Below the pieces are notes generated by a model. That model saw only the letters and a program-made list of their open reading frames with translations. It made no database searches and was not told the origin of the DNA. A stretch of DNA of 64,000 bases, taken from the NCBI GenBank assembly GCA_965116345.1, contig OZ220680.1, positions 186,001-250,000 on the forward strand. The letters run 5' to 3'. Each line of letters begins with the position of its first letter. Position 1 is the first letter of the stretch. The position numbers and the translations under genes were made by a program. Positions 17,519 through 26,956 of this stretch are shown in pieces. Source of the DNA: VXYL01 sp965116345 (GTDB taxonomy: Bacteria; Pseudomonadota; Gammaproteobacteria; Pseudomonadales; Azotimanducaceae).

Positions 17519-18037
17519 CTACGGTTCCAAGTGGATGACGACGCCGCGTCGGTTCATCGACCAGGCGGCCTCGTCGGAACCCTCTTCGGCCGGGCGTTCC
17601 TCGCCGAAGCTGACAACGTCCATGCGCGAGTTGGCGACTCCCTTGGCCAGCAACCAATCCCGAACCGCGTTGGCGCGCCGTTCGCCGAGGGCGAGGTTGT
17701 ACTCCTTGGTGCCCCGTTCATCACAGTGCCCCTCGATCCGAATTCGCCATTGCTCGTTTTCAAGGAGGAACTCGGCGTGGGCTTCGAGGTCCGCCAAGGC
17801 GACCGGCTTGATGATCGACATGTCGTAGTCGAAGTAGACCACCAGTTCAGGTGCAGGTGGCTTGGGCGGTGGTGGGGGAGGAGGCGGCGGCGGTGGCGGC
17901 GGCGGTGGTGGCTCGATAATTTCCTCAACGGGCTCAACGGCACCAGGGCACACGGCGCATCCGGTAAGGACGCATCCCACCAAGGCTGCGGCGACGAGGT
18001 GAGCCGCTTTGGGCACGGGGTTTCCGAAGGTTCTCAT
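17519..18037 (-). CDS. pal: Peptidoglycan-associated OmpA-like lipoprotein (Pal type)
   Basis: 172 residues. Lipoprotein signal peptide ending LTGC (Cys about residue 22), a proline-only run of about 16-17 residues, then a complete OmpA_C domain (VVYFDYDMSIIKP, IRIEGHCDERGTKEYNLALGERRANAV, SFGEERPAEEG) that binds diaminopimelate in peptidoglycan. No tolB lies beside it, so it could be Pal or another OmpA-like lipoprotein. The ATG at 18037 begins the signal peptide. The pure proline spacer is unusual for Pal. Confidence 0.82.
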   Translation of the reverse strand: MRTFGNPVPKAAHLVAAALVGCVLTGCAVCPGAVEPVEEIIEPPPPPPPPPPPPPPPPKPPAPELVVYFDYDMSIIKPVALADLEAHAEFLLENEQWRIRIEGHCDERGTKEYNLALGERRANAVRDWLLAKGVANSRMDVVSFGEERPAEEGSDEAAWSMNRRGVVIHLEP

Positions 18038-18230
18038 TGGTATCCCTTGGCTTTCTCTGGGGCGAGCAACTCGGGATAGTACCGCACTTGACCAGTTACT
18101 CAACCGAGTTTGGCGAGTCGCGCCGCCTCCCCGCCGACAGCAGAAAGCGAGTAGAATCGCGCCGCCGCGCAGCTACGTTCGCCCACCGCAGTTCAGGTGG
18201 CCGCGTTCAATCAAACTTGGAGGTCAAACC

Positions 18231-20663
18231 GTGAGATACCTTATCCGTCGCAAGGCGACCTGCATGGCCGCGCTCGCCGCGTTCGTTGCGCCGATGCACG
18301 TGTCAGCCCAACAGGACGAAGCCGGGGCGACGCAGATCGAGGAAGTGATCGTCGTCGGGTCGCGATTCCGGACGGCCCGCTCGGCGGGTGAAGTGACCGC
18401 ACCCGTCGACGTGCTGTCCGCCGAGGACATCGGCAGCGTCGGCAACCACACCGATCTCACCGACAGCCTGCGTGCGCTGGCGCCTTCCTACAACGCGCCC
18501 ATGGCGTCCGGCGACGGCGATACCTTCGTACGGTCCACGTCGTTGCGCGGTCTGGCCCCCGATCAGACCCTCATCATGGTCAACGGCAAGCGGCGACACC
18601 GGGCGGCCTTGATCGCCGAGTTCGTGCCGGCAGCCGGAAAGGGATCCCACGGTCCGAACATCGGCATGATCCCCGGCATCGCGGTCCGCAGCGTCGAGGT
18701 GCTGCGCGACGGCGCCGTCGCCCAGTACGGTGCGGACGCCATTGCCGGCGTTATCAACCTGCGCATGAAGGACGCATCAGAGGGTGGCGAGGTGCGCGTC
18801 GACTACGGTCAGTTCTTCGAGGGCGAACAAAGCGTCAAGGTTGCGGCCAACGCCGGGTTCCCCCTGTTGATCGACGGCTTCGCGAACGTCAGCTTCGAGT
18901 TCGTCGACAATGAAGCCCTCTCCCGGGGCCGGCAACGACCCAATGCCCAGGCGCTGATCGACGCGGGCGTCCCAGGAATCGGCGAAGACTCGCCTTTCGG
19001 GGACGCGCCTTTCGTGCAGACCTGGGGACGGCCCCAGACCACCGACAACCGACTATTCATCAATGCAGGTTTTCCGGTCAGCGACGACTCGGAGATCTAT
19101 GTGCATGCGAACCGAACCTGGACCCAGGGGCGCTACCGATTCTTCTACCGCTCCGGCGACAACCCGGCGACAGAGGCCAACGAAGCCCACAGCACGATTC
19201 GCGCGCTCGGCATCGAGACCGCGCTGCCCCAGGGGTTCACGCCGTTCTTCGACGGCGACCACCAGGATCTCGGCTGGGTATTCGGCTACCGGGGATTGTT
19301 CCCCGGGGGAACCACGTTCGACCTGAGCTACGGCTACGGCGAGGACGCCCTGGACTTCTTCCTGAATAACACCGTCAATCCGAGCATCGGCCTCGGCAGC
19401 GACGGCCTGCCGGCGCAGATGGACTTCGACGTCGGTGGACTCGAACAACAGGAGTTCAACCTCAATGCGGACTTCACCCGACGCCTGACCGACAGCATCC
19501 AGTTCGCCTACGGTGCCGAATGGCGCAAGGAGACCTTCACGGTGATGGCCGGCGAGCCGAACTCCTACCGGGGCGCCGGATCCAGTGGCTTCAAGGGACT
19601 CGAGCCCGTCAATGCCGGTGAGTTCTCACGCCAGAACAACGCCTTCTACGGCGAGATCGAACACGACATCAACGAGGACACGCTGGGGCAGTACGCGCTG
19701 CGCTACGAGTACTTCTCCGACTTCGGCGGCACGCTGAACGGCAAGGTCGCGTTGCGCTACTCGATCAGCGATGCGTTGAGCGTACGCGGGTCGGTCAATA
19801 CCGGCTTCCACGCGCCCACGCCGGGTCAGGCCAACCTGCAGAAGGTCACGACGACGTTCGACAACGATACGGGGCTCCAGGTCGAGTCCGGCACCGTCCG
19901 CCCGACCCATCCGTCGGCCATCGCCGCCGGGGGCGCCAGGCTTCGCGAAGAGACCTCCGTCGACTACAGCCTAGGTCTGTGGTGGAGCTGGAACGACATG
20001 GAACTCACCGCCGACCTGTACTTCATCAGCATCGACGGGCGCATATACAAGACCCAGAACCTGCCGTTCACGCCGCCGGGCACCGACATCGCCTCCAACG
20101 TGCAGTTCTTCACCAACGCGCTGGATCTGGAGGTGCTCGGTTTCGACATCGTGTACACGACGAGCTTCGACTGGGGCGTCGCCGACATCACTACGGACGT
20201 GAGCTTCGCCTTCAACCACAACGAGGTCGACGTGGTATCCCAGTCGCGGGTCAACGGACTACAACCGGTCAGCAACGCCGAAGTCGAGGATATCGAGGAC
20301 AGCTACCCGACGAACCGCTTCACGGTGTCGGGACAGACACTGTTGACGCCCCAGATGGACCTCCTGGTACGGGTCAACTACTACGGCGAGCACTACGACG
20401 AGCGCGGCCGGATCAACGGCGTCGATGGCGGTCCGCCGACGAAGCTGCTCGGCTCGACCGTGTTCGTGGATGCGGAACTTGGCATGGACCTGAGCGACGA
20501 CCTGCGCATGACGCTGGGTGCTAGCAACCTGCTCGACGAGTACATCGACGTGATCGATGCACCCTTCGCCAACCGGCTGAGCGTCGGTTTGCCCTACGCG
20601 CGGCGAACTGCCGCGAACTTCGACGGAGGGTCTTGGTACCTACGCGGCTCGTACCGTTGGTAG
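18231..20663 (+). CDS. TonB-dependent receptor
   Basis: 810 residues. Signal peptide MRYLIRRKATCMAALAAFV with cleavage near VSAQ, then the plug domain (IEEVIVVGSRFRTARSAGE, VRSTSLRGLAPDQTLIMVNG, GAVAQYGADAIAGVINLR) and a 22-strand barrel ending in FDGGSWYLRGSYRW with the C-terminal aromatic. Imports an unknown ligand using TonB-ExbBD energy. GTG start at 18231 with AGG/GGAGG 8 bp upstream. The ligand cannot be predicted from sequence. Similar in plug region to the receptor at 22051-24714. Confidence 0.93.
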   Translation: MRYLIRRKATCMAALAAFVAPMHVSAQQDEAGATQIEEVIVVGSRFRTARSAGEVTAPVDVLSAEDIGSVGNHTDLTDSLRALAPSYNAPMASGDGDTFVRSTSLRGLAPDQTLIMVNGKRRHRAALIAEFVPAAGKGSHGPNIGMIPGIAVRSVEVLRDGAVAQYGADAIAGVINLRMKDASEGGEVRVDYGQFFEGEQSVKVAANAGFPLLIDGFANVSFEFVDNEALSRGRQRPNAQALIDAGVPGIGEDSPFGDAPFVQTWGRPQTTDNRLFINAGFPVSDDSEIYVHANRTWTQGRYRFFYRSGDNPATEANEAHSTIRALGIETALPQGFTPFFDGDHQDLGWVFGYRGLFPGGTTFDLSYGYGEDALDFFLNNTVNPSIGLGSDGLPAQMDFDVGGLEQQEFNLNADFTRRLTDSIQFAYGAEWRKETFTVMAGEPNSYRGAGSSGFKGLEPVNAGEFSRQNNAFYGEIEHDINEDTLGQYALRYEYFSDFGGTLNGKVALRYSISDALSVRGSVNTGFHAPTPGQANLQKVTTTFDNDTGLQVESGTVRPTHPSAIAAGGARLREETSVDYSLGLWWSWNDMELTADLYFISIDGRIYKTQNLPFTPPGTDIASNVQFFTNALDLEVLGFDIVYTTSFDWGVADITTDVSFAFNHNEVDVVSQSRVNGLQPVSNAEVEDIEDSYPTNRFTVSGQTLLTPQMDLLVRVNYYGEHYDERGRINGVDGGPPTKLLGSTVFVDAELGMDLSDDLRMTLGASNLLDEYIDVIDAPFANRLSVGLPYARRTAANFDGGSWYLRGSYRW

Positions 20664-20726
20664 GGCCCGACCGCTGCACGTTCGCCCGGTAGGCGATTCG
20701 CTCCCACGAACCCGGAGAAATACCTC

Positions 20727-21146
20727 ATGAGCGGATTTGGCAGACTCTTGGCGGCCGAATGGAGCCGGCGTCCCTGGTGGATGAACCTGGTGTTCGTCTA
20801 CTGCGCCTACATGACGGTGATCTACGTACCGTTCGACCTGTTCTTCAAACCCGTCGCGGCCGATGAGGAGGTCTGGTTCGGCTTCGTACTGCACGGCTGG
20901 TGGGCGAAGGCGACCGAACCGCTGCACTGGCTGATCTATGGCGCGGGAACGTACGGATTCTGGCGGATGGCCCGTTGGATGTGGCCTTGGGCCGCGGTCT
21001 ACGTCGGGCAGGTCGCGCTGTCGATGCTGGTCTGGAACCTCGTTGATCCCCGTGGCGGCGGTTGGCTCGTGGGGACCATCGCCACGGCCGTATTCCTCGT
21101 ACCGACCATCGCCTTGTGGCGGGCGCGCCCGAGGTTCCGGCCGTAG
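20727..21146 (+). CDS. Hypothetical integral membrane protein
   Basis: 139 residues, about four membrane helices (22-40, 63-80, 85-105, 112-130), many tryptophans, no motif I recognise. ATG with GGAG 9 bp upstream. Follows the TonB-dependent receptor by 63 bp on the same strand, so a functional link is plausible but unproven. Confidence 0.7.
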   Translation: MSGFGRLLAAEWSRRPWWMNLVFVYCAYMTVIYVPFDLFFKPVAADEEVWFGFVLHGWWAKATEPLHWLIYGAGTYGFWRMARWMWPWAAVYVGQVALSMLVWNLVDPRGGGWLVGTIATAVFLVPTIALWRARPRFRP

Positions 21147-21162
21147 GGGCGGCGCAAGTGCG

Positions 21163-21963
21163 CTACGGGTCGAACACCGCCATCATCCGCACCTCGATGC
21201 TGCGCCGTGGTGGTGCATCGTCATTCGAGGCCGGATTGTCGAACGACGTGTGCGGGCACAGCATGGCGCACCCACGCCGGGTATCGAGCTGCTTGATGAG
21301 CAACAGTTCATGCGTCGCCATGCAGGGCACATAGTAGAAGCGGTGATCCGGGTTGTGCAGCGGCATGGCCGACCGGCCGGTGGCACCGTAGCCCGTGTAG
21401 TGGTAGTCGAGAACCTCGCCTGGGTCGACGGTGCTGGCATCGACCACTGCCAAGGGATTCCGCTCCGCCCGATGATCGAACGGCTGCCAGGCGTTGTACC
21501 AGGCGAACTCCCGGTCCGCGTAGTCGGCTAGCGGCAACCCCCGCCTCGACAGCGCCCGACGGGCGGTGTCCCGAGGATCGTGGAGCGTGTAGTCGCAATG
21601 CAGGAAACGCGCGTAGGCCTTGTTGAAGTCGGAAGTGTCCTCCGTGCGTACCACGTGCTGGGTGATGATGACCTCGCCTGCGCCGGTGGTGCGCTTGGCG
21701 AGGGCAACGATTTCCGGGTAGTAGATCCTGCGGACTTCCGCGTCGTCGTGGAAGTCGCGAACGGCACAAGCGTGTCGAAGCAGTGCGAATCCGTTGACGT
21801 CGAGGGTTATCTCGCCGTTGGCGAGTCCGCCGCGCGCGTCGTGAATCTCGACGCGGTGTTTTGCCGTGTTGGCGCGTCGGCTCTCGCGATCACCGACAAC
21901 GGGTATGTCGGCGCGATCACGCCATTCGGCATTCAGGTAACGCACATCGGCCCGGACGGCCAT
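21163..21963 (-). CDS. CmcJ/NvfI-family oxidoreductase (putative 2-oxoglutarate or hydroxylase-like)
   Basis: 266 residues. Resembles the CmcJ / AsaB / NvfI family of small-molecule oxygenases: DFHDDAEVRRIYYPEIVALAKRTTGA, then HVVRTE and HCDYT, then YNAWQPF and NPLAVVDASTVDP, then HELLLIKQLD and PHTSFDNP are the conserved blocks as I know them. Substrate unknown. It is flanked by two TonB-dependent receptors, which suggests it acts on an imported compound. Its start is 36 bp from a hairpin and 88 bp from the receptor's stop. Confidence 0.8.
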   Translation of the reverse strand: MAVRADVRYLNAEWRDRADIPVVGDRESRRANTAKHRVEIHDARGGLANGEITLDVNGFALLRHACAVRDFHDDAEVRRIYYPEIVALAKRTTGAGEVIITQHVVRTEDTSDFNKAYARFLHCDYTLHDPRDTARRALSRRGLPLADYADREFAWYNAWQPFDHRAERNPLAVVDASTVDPGEVLDYHYTGYGATGRSAMPLHNPDHRFYYVPCMATHELLLIKQLDTRRGCAMLCPHTSFDNPASNDDAPPRRSIEVRMMAVFDP

Positions 21964-21997
21964 GGTCTCCTCGAATCGGCGAGTACCCCCATAGTAA

Positions 21998-22028
21998 CGA
22001 CGCCCGGGACAAAGGTCACCGGGCGTCG
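21998..22028 (-). terminator. GC-rich hairpin downstream of the minus-strand TonB receptor
   Basis: CGACGCCCGG (21998-22007) and CCGGGCGTCG (22019-22028) form a 10-bp perfect stem with an 11-nt loop, 22 bp past the receptor's stop and before the CmcJ-like gene. There is only a weak T-tract after it, so termination is likely but not certain. Confidence 0.5.
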
Positions 22029-22050
22029 GTTGCTCATGCGGTGTTGCGGC

Positions 22051-24714
22051 CTACTCCATGCGGTACTGCGCGCGCAGGTAGTAGAAGCCGCCGTTGAACC
22101 CGAACGGGGACTGTTCCGGGTAGACGAGCCCCGTCACTTCCCCGTGCGGGTTGGTGGACGGATACTCGTCGAAGGCGTTCTGCAGGCCGAACAGTAGCGA
22201 CAGCGAATCGGTGGCATCCACGGCGATCTCCGCATCGAACAGCAGGCTCGGGTCCGGATTGAAGGCCACGTCGCCGTTGTTGGTCGGGGCATCGTAGTAC
22301 TCGCCGTACTGCCGCGCCCGCGCCATCAGACGCCACCGGCCCTGGCTGTGGGTCCACGTCAGCGTAAAGCGGGAATCGGGACGACCCTCTTCGATCTGCA
22401 GGCGCCGGTTTTCGCTCGTGAAGTTGGGATTGAACTTCGTCAATTCGACGCCTGACCAGTTCCCCGCAAAGGTCAGGTTGGACACCCCGGCACCGAGTTC
22501 GAAGGGCCAGGTGGCCACCACGTCGACACCGGACGCTTCCACGGTCTGCAGGTTCGAGAAGAACCGTACCGAGGCAAAGCTGCTGGCATCGCTGACACCC
22601 GCCGCTAAGAGGGCCGAAATGTCCGCGGACGTGAGCCTGAAACGGCTCGTGAACGAAATCCGATCCTCGATCTCGATTCGATAGTAGTCGACTGTCACGT
22701 CGACGCCGCCGAGGTCGAAGATCGCGCCGAGGGTCGTGTTGACGGACTCTTCCGGCGTCAGCGCCTTGGCACCCTTCTGCTGGGCGATGGGATTGGTCGG
22801 CGGTAGCGTTGCGATGTCCGACAGGAAGCCCTTGTCGAACTCGGTCGTGACGTTGCGCAGGTTCGCCTGACCTGCCGTGGGTACGCGGAAGCCCGTGCTG
22901 ACCGCGCCCCGGATGGCCACGTTGTCGCTCACTTGCAGGCGTGCGGCGATCTTGCCGTCGAGCGTGGTGCCGAAGTCCGCGTAGTTCTCGTAGCGAATCG
23001 CGCCGCCAAGCAGCAGATTCTCGGTGACGTTGGATTCGAGGTCGACGTAGGCGGCGAACGACCGCACCGTGCTTTCGCCGGCATCGCCCGGCTGGAACCC
23101 AGGGAAGCCGTTGGAACCGACGCCGAAGCCCTGCGTCGGGAGACCGAACTCGTGGTCGATGTAGAACGAGTTCGGCTCGCCGTTGTCGATTCCGAAGGTC
23201 TCGTCCCGGTACTCGACGCCGAAGGCCACGTTGACCGCGCCGAACGTGTCGCTGTCGAAGAGTTTCGACAGATCGAAGTTCAGTACCCGGTCGGTCTCTG
23301 TGTAGGCGCCGGCCTCGTAGTAGGTGTCGATCTCGTTGCGCTGCCACAGCAGTTGCGGGTTGATGGTGTTGTAGATGTAGAACTGCGCGTTACTTCGGCC
23401 CACCGTTGCGCTCAGGTCGTAGTACCAACCCGAGTCCAGGCTGCCGCGGAGTCCGCCCGCGAGGCTGAGGTCGTGGATGTAGCCGCCGAATTGGGGCGTG
23501 AACCCGCCCGGAAACTTCTCGATCAGCGAGTAGCAGTTCGGATCCGACCGGATCGCGGCCAGCGCGTCGGCGTCCGGAACATTGTCGGTAATCCTCACAA
23601 TTGGGCAGTCGTCGGTCCCGTCGGCGCTCAGGTCCGCCACCTTGACCGTGTTGGAACGGCTGGCTACCAGATCGTCGGGAACCCTAGGATCGTCTTCTTC
23701 GGGTCCATAGGTCCAGAAATTGGGGTCGCCGTCACCATCAGTATCGTGGGAGGTCATGATGTCGCCGTTGATGTCGCGAACCGGTCCTCTGAAGACGCCA
23801 CTGCGGGTGTGGGGATTCCGATAGTAGAACCCGCCTTCCACCTGCCGCTCGGCCCAGTTGCCGAAGGCGTACACCTCGCTGCCGTTGCCGAGGTCGATGC
23901 CGAAGTTGCCGAAGAGTTTGAAGTCGCCGGATATCGCCGGTGCGCCCCAGATCTGCGCCGCAGGTCGCCGGACGTCAGTGTTCCCGGCATCGATGAGGCC
24001 TTGGGCATCGCCGCGCTGGGTGCTGCGGCTGGTCGGATCGGACTCCTTCCACTCGAAGCTCAAGTTCGCGAAGCCGACGTCGCTGAGCGGCAGGCCGACG
24101 TTGGCCGCGATGGTGAGGGCATCGCCGTCGCCCTCGAAATGCCGTCCCCACTTCGCTTCGACAACCGACCCCTGAGAATCCTCCCGGAGCACGAAGTTCA
24201 TGATCCCGGCAATCGCGTCGGACCCGTACTGCGCGGAAGCGCCGTCGCGGAGCACCTCGAGGCGATCCAGGGCGATGGCCGGAATGGCCGATAGGTCGGG
24301 ACCTTGGGATCCGCCGGAGATTCCTGCGCCGAGCAGCGCGATCACCGCGGCGCGGTGACGTCTCTTGCCGTTCACCAGGACCAGGGTGGCGTCGGGCGGC
24401 AGGGATCGAAGGGTCGCCGGACGGATGAAGGTCGCGGCATCGCTGATGGGCTCTTGCGACACGTTGTAGGAGGGCACAAGGGCGGCCAGTAGCGAGTCCA
24501 GATCGGTATCGCCATGGGCGAGGAAATCGTCGCCTCCAATGACGTCCACCGGTACCGGCGAGTCGGACGCCGAGCGGTCCCGACGTCGGGAACCGACGAC
24601 GACGACTTCTTCGATAGTCGACGAGGCTTCTGCGGCGGTCTCTTGGGCTGAGGCCGGGGCAGCCGCTGCAAACAACGCAACGGCAAAGGGTAGTGCAAGC
24701 GCAATGGGCTTCAC
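22051..24714 (-). CDS. TonB-dependent receptor
   Basis: 887 residues from GTG 24714 (890 from ATG 24723). The GTG is preferred: AAAAGGA lies 9 bp before it but touches the ATG. Signal peptide KPIALALPFAVALFAAAAPASAQ; plug IEEVVVVGSRRRDR, FIRPATLRSLPPDATLVLVNG, GASAQYGSDAIAGIMNFVLR; beta-barrel to a C-terminal YYLRAQYRME. Larger extracellular loops than its neighbour receptor, including an Asp-rich insert around residues 340-380 (DTDGDGDPNFW, EEDDPR) that could bind calcium. Ligand unknown. Confidence 0.93.
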   Translation of the reverse strand: MKPIALALPFAVALFAAAAPASAQETAAEASSTIEEVVVVGSRRRDRSASDSPVPVDVIGGDDFLAHGDTDLDSLLAALVPSYNVSQEPISDAATFIRPATLRSLPPDATLVLVNGKRRHRAAVIALLGAGISGGSQGPDLSAIPAIALDRLEVLRDGASAQYGSDAIAGIMNFVLREDSQGSVVEAKWGRHFEGDGDALTIAANVGLPLSDVGFANLSFEWKESDPTSRSTQRGDAQGLIDAGNTDVRRPAAQIWGAPAISGDFKLFGNFGIDLGNGSEVYAFGNWAERQVEGGFYYRNPHTRSGVFRGPVRDINGDIMTSHDTDGDGDPNFWTYGPEEDDPRVPDDLVASRSNTVKVADLSADGTDDCPIVRITDNVPDADALAAIRSDPNCYSLIEKFPGGFTPQFGGYIHDLSLAGGLRGSLDSGWYYDLSATVGRSNAQFYIYNTINPQLLWQRNEIDTYYEAGAYTETDRVLNFDLSKLFDSDTFGAVNVAFGVEYRDETFGIDNGEPNSFYIDHEFGLPTQGFGVGSNGFPGFQPGDAGESTVRSFAAYVDLESNVTENLLLGGAIRYENYADFGTTLDGKIAARLQVSDNVAIRGAVSTGFRVPTAGQANLRNVTTEFDKGFLSDIATLPPTNPIAQQKGAKALTPEESVNTTLGAIFDLGGVDVTVDYYRIEIEDRISFTSRFRLTSADISALLAAGVSDASSFASVRFFSNLQTVEASGVDVVATWPFELGAGVSNLTFAGNWSGVELTKFNPNFTSENRRLQIEEGRPDSRFTLTWTHSQGRWRLMARARQYGEYYDAPTNNGDVAFNPDPSLLFDAEIAVDATDSLSLLFGLQNAFDEYPSTNPHGEVTGLVYPEQSPFGFNGGFYYLRAQYRME

Positions 24715-24950
24715 GGCGTACATTCCTTTTATCGAGCTAGAGTGGCCGGATCATAGCGCGTTCGATACCAGATTCGAACCGTAGACTACGGACCAAATCA
24801 CGAGAACGTCCCCCGCTTGTCGCCGAGGTTCGGGGAACTACTCCGCGCCGGTTTGTACGGCTATGGTAAGGAACGGGCCGCGAAGCGCGGCGGCACCAAA
24901 GGCGGCAAGGAAGGGCGCCCCGAACAAGCCGAGATGGGAGGTCCGTATTC

Positions 24951-25529
24951 GTGGACGACGCCGACACCACTAAGGACGCGCGAACCGCGTTGAAGGACGC
25001 GCTTGGCCAACTCGCGGAGGTCCACCAGGAGGTCCACCAGAATGTGGACGCGGACAAGTTCGCCGTGGGTTGGGTCGATGCCGTTTCCGACCGGCATGTC
25101 CGGCTATGCTCGATCGATGCGGCCGGCCGGGAGGACGGCGTTGAGATTCGCCGTCTCGACAACGTGGAACGAGTGGTCACCGATGGCGTCTATCTGACGA
25201 GGCGGCTGAGACCTCTCATGGAGTGCTGGACACGCCCCATCTGGCCACGGCAGCGCCTGACCGGCCACATGGAAGACCTCGTGATGGATGCGCTGACGGT
25301 CTCTGTCGAGGACGGGATCGTGGTGACGCTGTTCATGAGCGACACATCCCAATACACAGGACCTGTGGTCAAGTTGTCGGACGAAGCCGGTACCATCGCC
25401 GATCTGGACTACTACGGTGCTGTGGAGAAGGAGGTCGCGTTCAGGGTATCGGACATCGATGCGCTGGACCTTGGCACCGAGCACGAGCGCATCGTGCAGA
25501 TCCTGGGGAAGCGCCGCACCGAGGGATGA
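24951..25529 (+). CDS. Hypothetical protein, possibly two Sm-like beta domains
   Basis: 192 residues, soluble. I do not recognise the family. A helical start (residues 5-30) is followed by two similar beta-rich stretches: GWVDAVSDRHVRLCSIDAAGREDGVEI...NVERV and EDGIVVTLFMSDTSQYTGPVVKLSDEAGTI...DIDALDL, each resembling the turn pattern of an Sm/Hfq-like fold; this is inference. GTG start supported by GGGAGG 9 bp upstream. It ends 5 bp before the left attachment site of island 1, so it is the last chromosomal gene there. Confidence 0.65.
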   Translation: MDDADTTKDARTALKDALGQLAEVHQEVHQNVDADKFAVGWVDAVSDRHVRLCSIDAAGREDGVEIRRLDNVERVVTDGVYLTRRLRPLMECWTRPIWPRQRLTGHMEDLVMDALTVSVEDGIVVTLFMSDTSQYTGPVVKLSDEAGTIADLDYYGAVEKEVAFRVSDIDALDLGTEHERIVQILGKRRTEG

Positions 25530-25534
25530 GGTCT

Positions 25535-25548
25535 TGGCGGAGGGGCAG
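25535..25548. repeat. Left attachment site of island 1
   Basis: TGGCGGAGGGGCAG, identical to the first 14 bases (plus-strand reading) of the tRNA-Ser gene at 32151. Lies between the stop of the preceding chromosomal gene and the integrase. Confidence 0.85.
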
Positions 25549-25700
25549 ACCGCCACAACCCAGATTTAGACCGCCTCCCTAGACCTTAAATATTTCACTT
25601 AACAGTCTGATAAATATATCTTTTCAGTTCCTTGACGATTTTCGGAGATGCGCGCATACTTCCCATTAGTGTGATAACTTAAGTGATATTTATACGCTCG

Positions 25701-26870
25701 ATGAAACGCCCCAAGCGACTCTCCGCCACCTTCGTCAACACCGTCAACGTTCCCGGCCGATACGGCGATGGACGCGGCGGACACGGCCTGAGCCTTCTTG
25801 TGAAGGAATCCTCCACCGGCGGCTTCTCCAAGTCATGGGCGCAGAGGATACGCCTCGACGGCAGGGCCGCAAACGTGGGCCTTGGGGCCTACCCGGTAGT
25901 CACGCTCGCCCGCGCGCGGCAGAAGGCGCTCGCCAACGCACGGATCGTCTCCGAGGGCCGCGACCCCCGCGACCGCACCAGCCGCGCGCCGACTTTCGAG
26001 GAGGCCGTCGAGAAGGTCATCGGGATCCACGCCGAGAACTGGAAGGACGGCGGCAAATCCGCCGCCCAGTGGCGCGCAAGCCTGCGGGACTACGCCGTAC
26101 CTAAGATCGGCGCCAAGCGCGTGGACCGCATTAGCACCGCCGACGTCATGGAGGTGCTGCTGCCGATCTGGTCGACCAAGCGGGAAACCGCGAGGCGCGT
26201 TCGCCAGCGCATCGGCGCGGTCATGAAGTGGGCCGTCGCGCAGGGTTACCGCGAGGACAACCCCGCCGGCGACGCAATCTCCGCCGCGTTGCCGAAGAAC
26301 AGCGTACGCCGCCAGCACCAGAAGGCGCTGCCGCACGCGGAGGTCGCCCAAGCGCTCCAGCGCGTACGTGCGTCGAACGCGTTCCGGACCACGGCGCTCG
26401 CCTTCGAGTTTCTGGTGCTGACCGCCTGCCGCTCGGGCGAGGTCCGCGGAGCGCGGTGGGACGAGGTGGATGACGCCGCGGCAACCTGGACGGTGCCGCC
26501 CGTCCGCATGAAAGCGAAGCTTGAGCACCGCGTTCCGCTCTCGAACCGTACCGTGGCCGTTCTCGACGAGGCGCGGAAGATCTCGGACAGGAGCGGGTTG
26601 ATCTTTCCGTCCGCCACCGGGCGTCTGCTCAGCGACAGCACGCTTTCCAAGCTGCTGCGCGAGCTCGGGATCGGCGCGGTGCCCCACGGGTTCCGGTCCA
26701 GCTTCCGTGACTGGGCCGCCGAGAGGACGGACGTGCCGCGCGAGGTCTACGAACTCGCCCTGGCCCACGTCAACAGCGACCGCGTCGGGGCCGCCTACCG
26801 GCGCAGCGACCTCTTCGAACGACGCCGGAGTCTCATGCAGCACTGGTCCGACTACCTGACCCGCCAGTAG
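25701..26870 (+). CDS. Tyrosine-type site-specific integrase (P4/DUF4102-like)
   Basis: 389 residues from ATG 25701 (a GTG at 25683 is in frame). N-terminal arm-binding region of the DUF4102 type (GGHGLSLLVKESSTGGFSKSW, GLGAYPVVTLARARQKALA), central core-binding SAM-like domain, and catalytic domain with Arg in TACRSGEVRGARWDE, His-x-x-Arg in PHGFRSSFRDWAAE, His in LALAHVNSD and Tyr in AAYRRSDLFERRRSLMQ. All catalytic residues are present, so it should be active. Catalyses integration and excision of the surrounding island at tRNA-Ser. Confidence 0.95.
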   Translation: MKRPKRLSATFVNTVNVPGRYGDGRGGHGLSLLVKESSTGGFSKSWAQRIRLDGRAANVGLGAYPVVTLARARQKALANARIVSEGRDPRDRTSRAPTFEEAVEKVIGIHAENWKDGGKSAAQWRASLRDYAVPKIGAKRVDRISTADVMEVLLPIWSTKRETARRVRQRIGAVMKWAVAQGYREDNPAGDAISAALPKNSVRRQHQKALPHAEVAQALQRVRASNAFRTTALAFEFLVLTACRSGEVRGARWDEVDDAAATWTVPPVRMKAKLEHRVPLSNRTVAVLDEARKISDRSGLIFPSATGRLLSDSTLSKLLRELGIGAVPHGFRSSFRDWAAERTDVPREVYELALAHVNSDRVGAAYRRSDLFERRRSLMQHWSDYLTRQ

Positions 26871-26956
26871 CGTTGACTCCGCGCGGTCGTCTCGCCTCGA
26901 CTCCTCCTTACTCTCGGACGCTGCTACTCTGCTACAGTGTTACGCGGGCCGGCACC

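Noticed and set aside
22933..24294. 453-codon plus-strand frame opposite the second TonB receptor
   Set aside because: Shadow of the receptor gene with Val/Ala-rich sequence and no motif.
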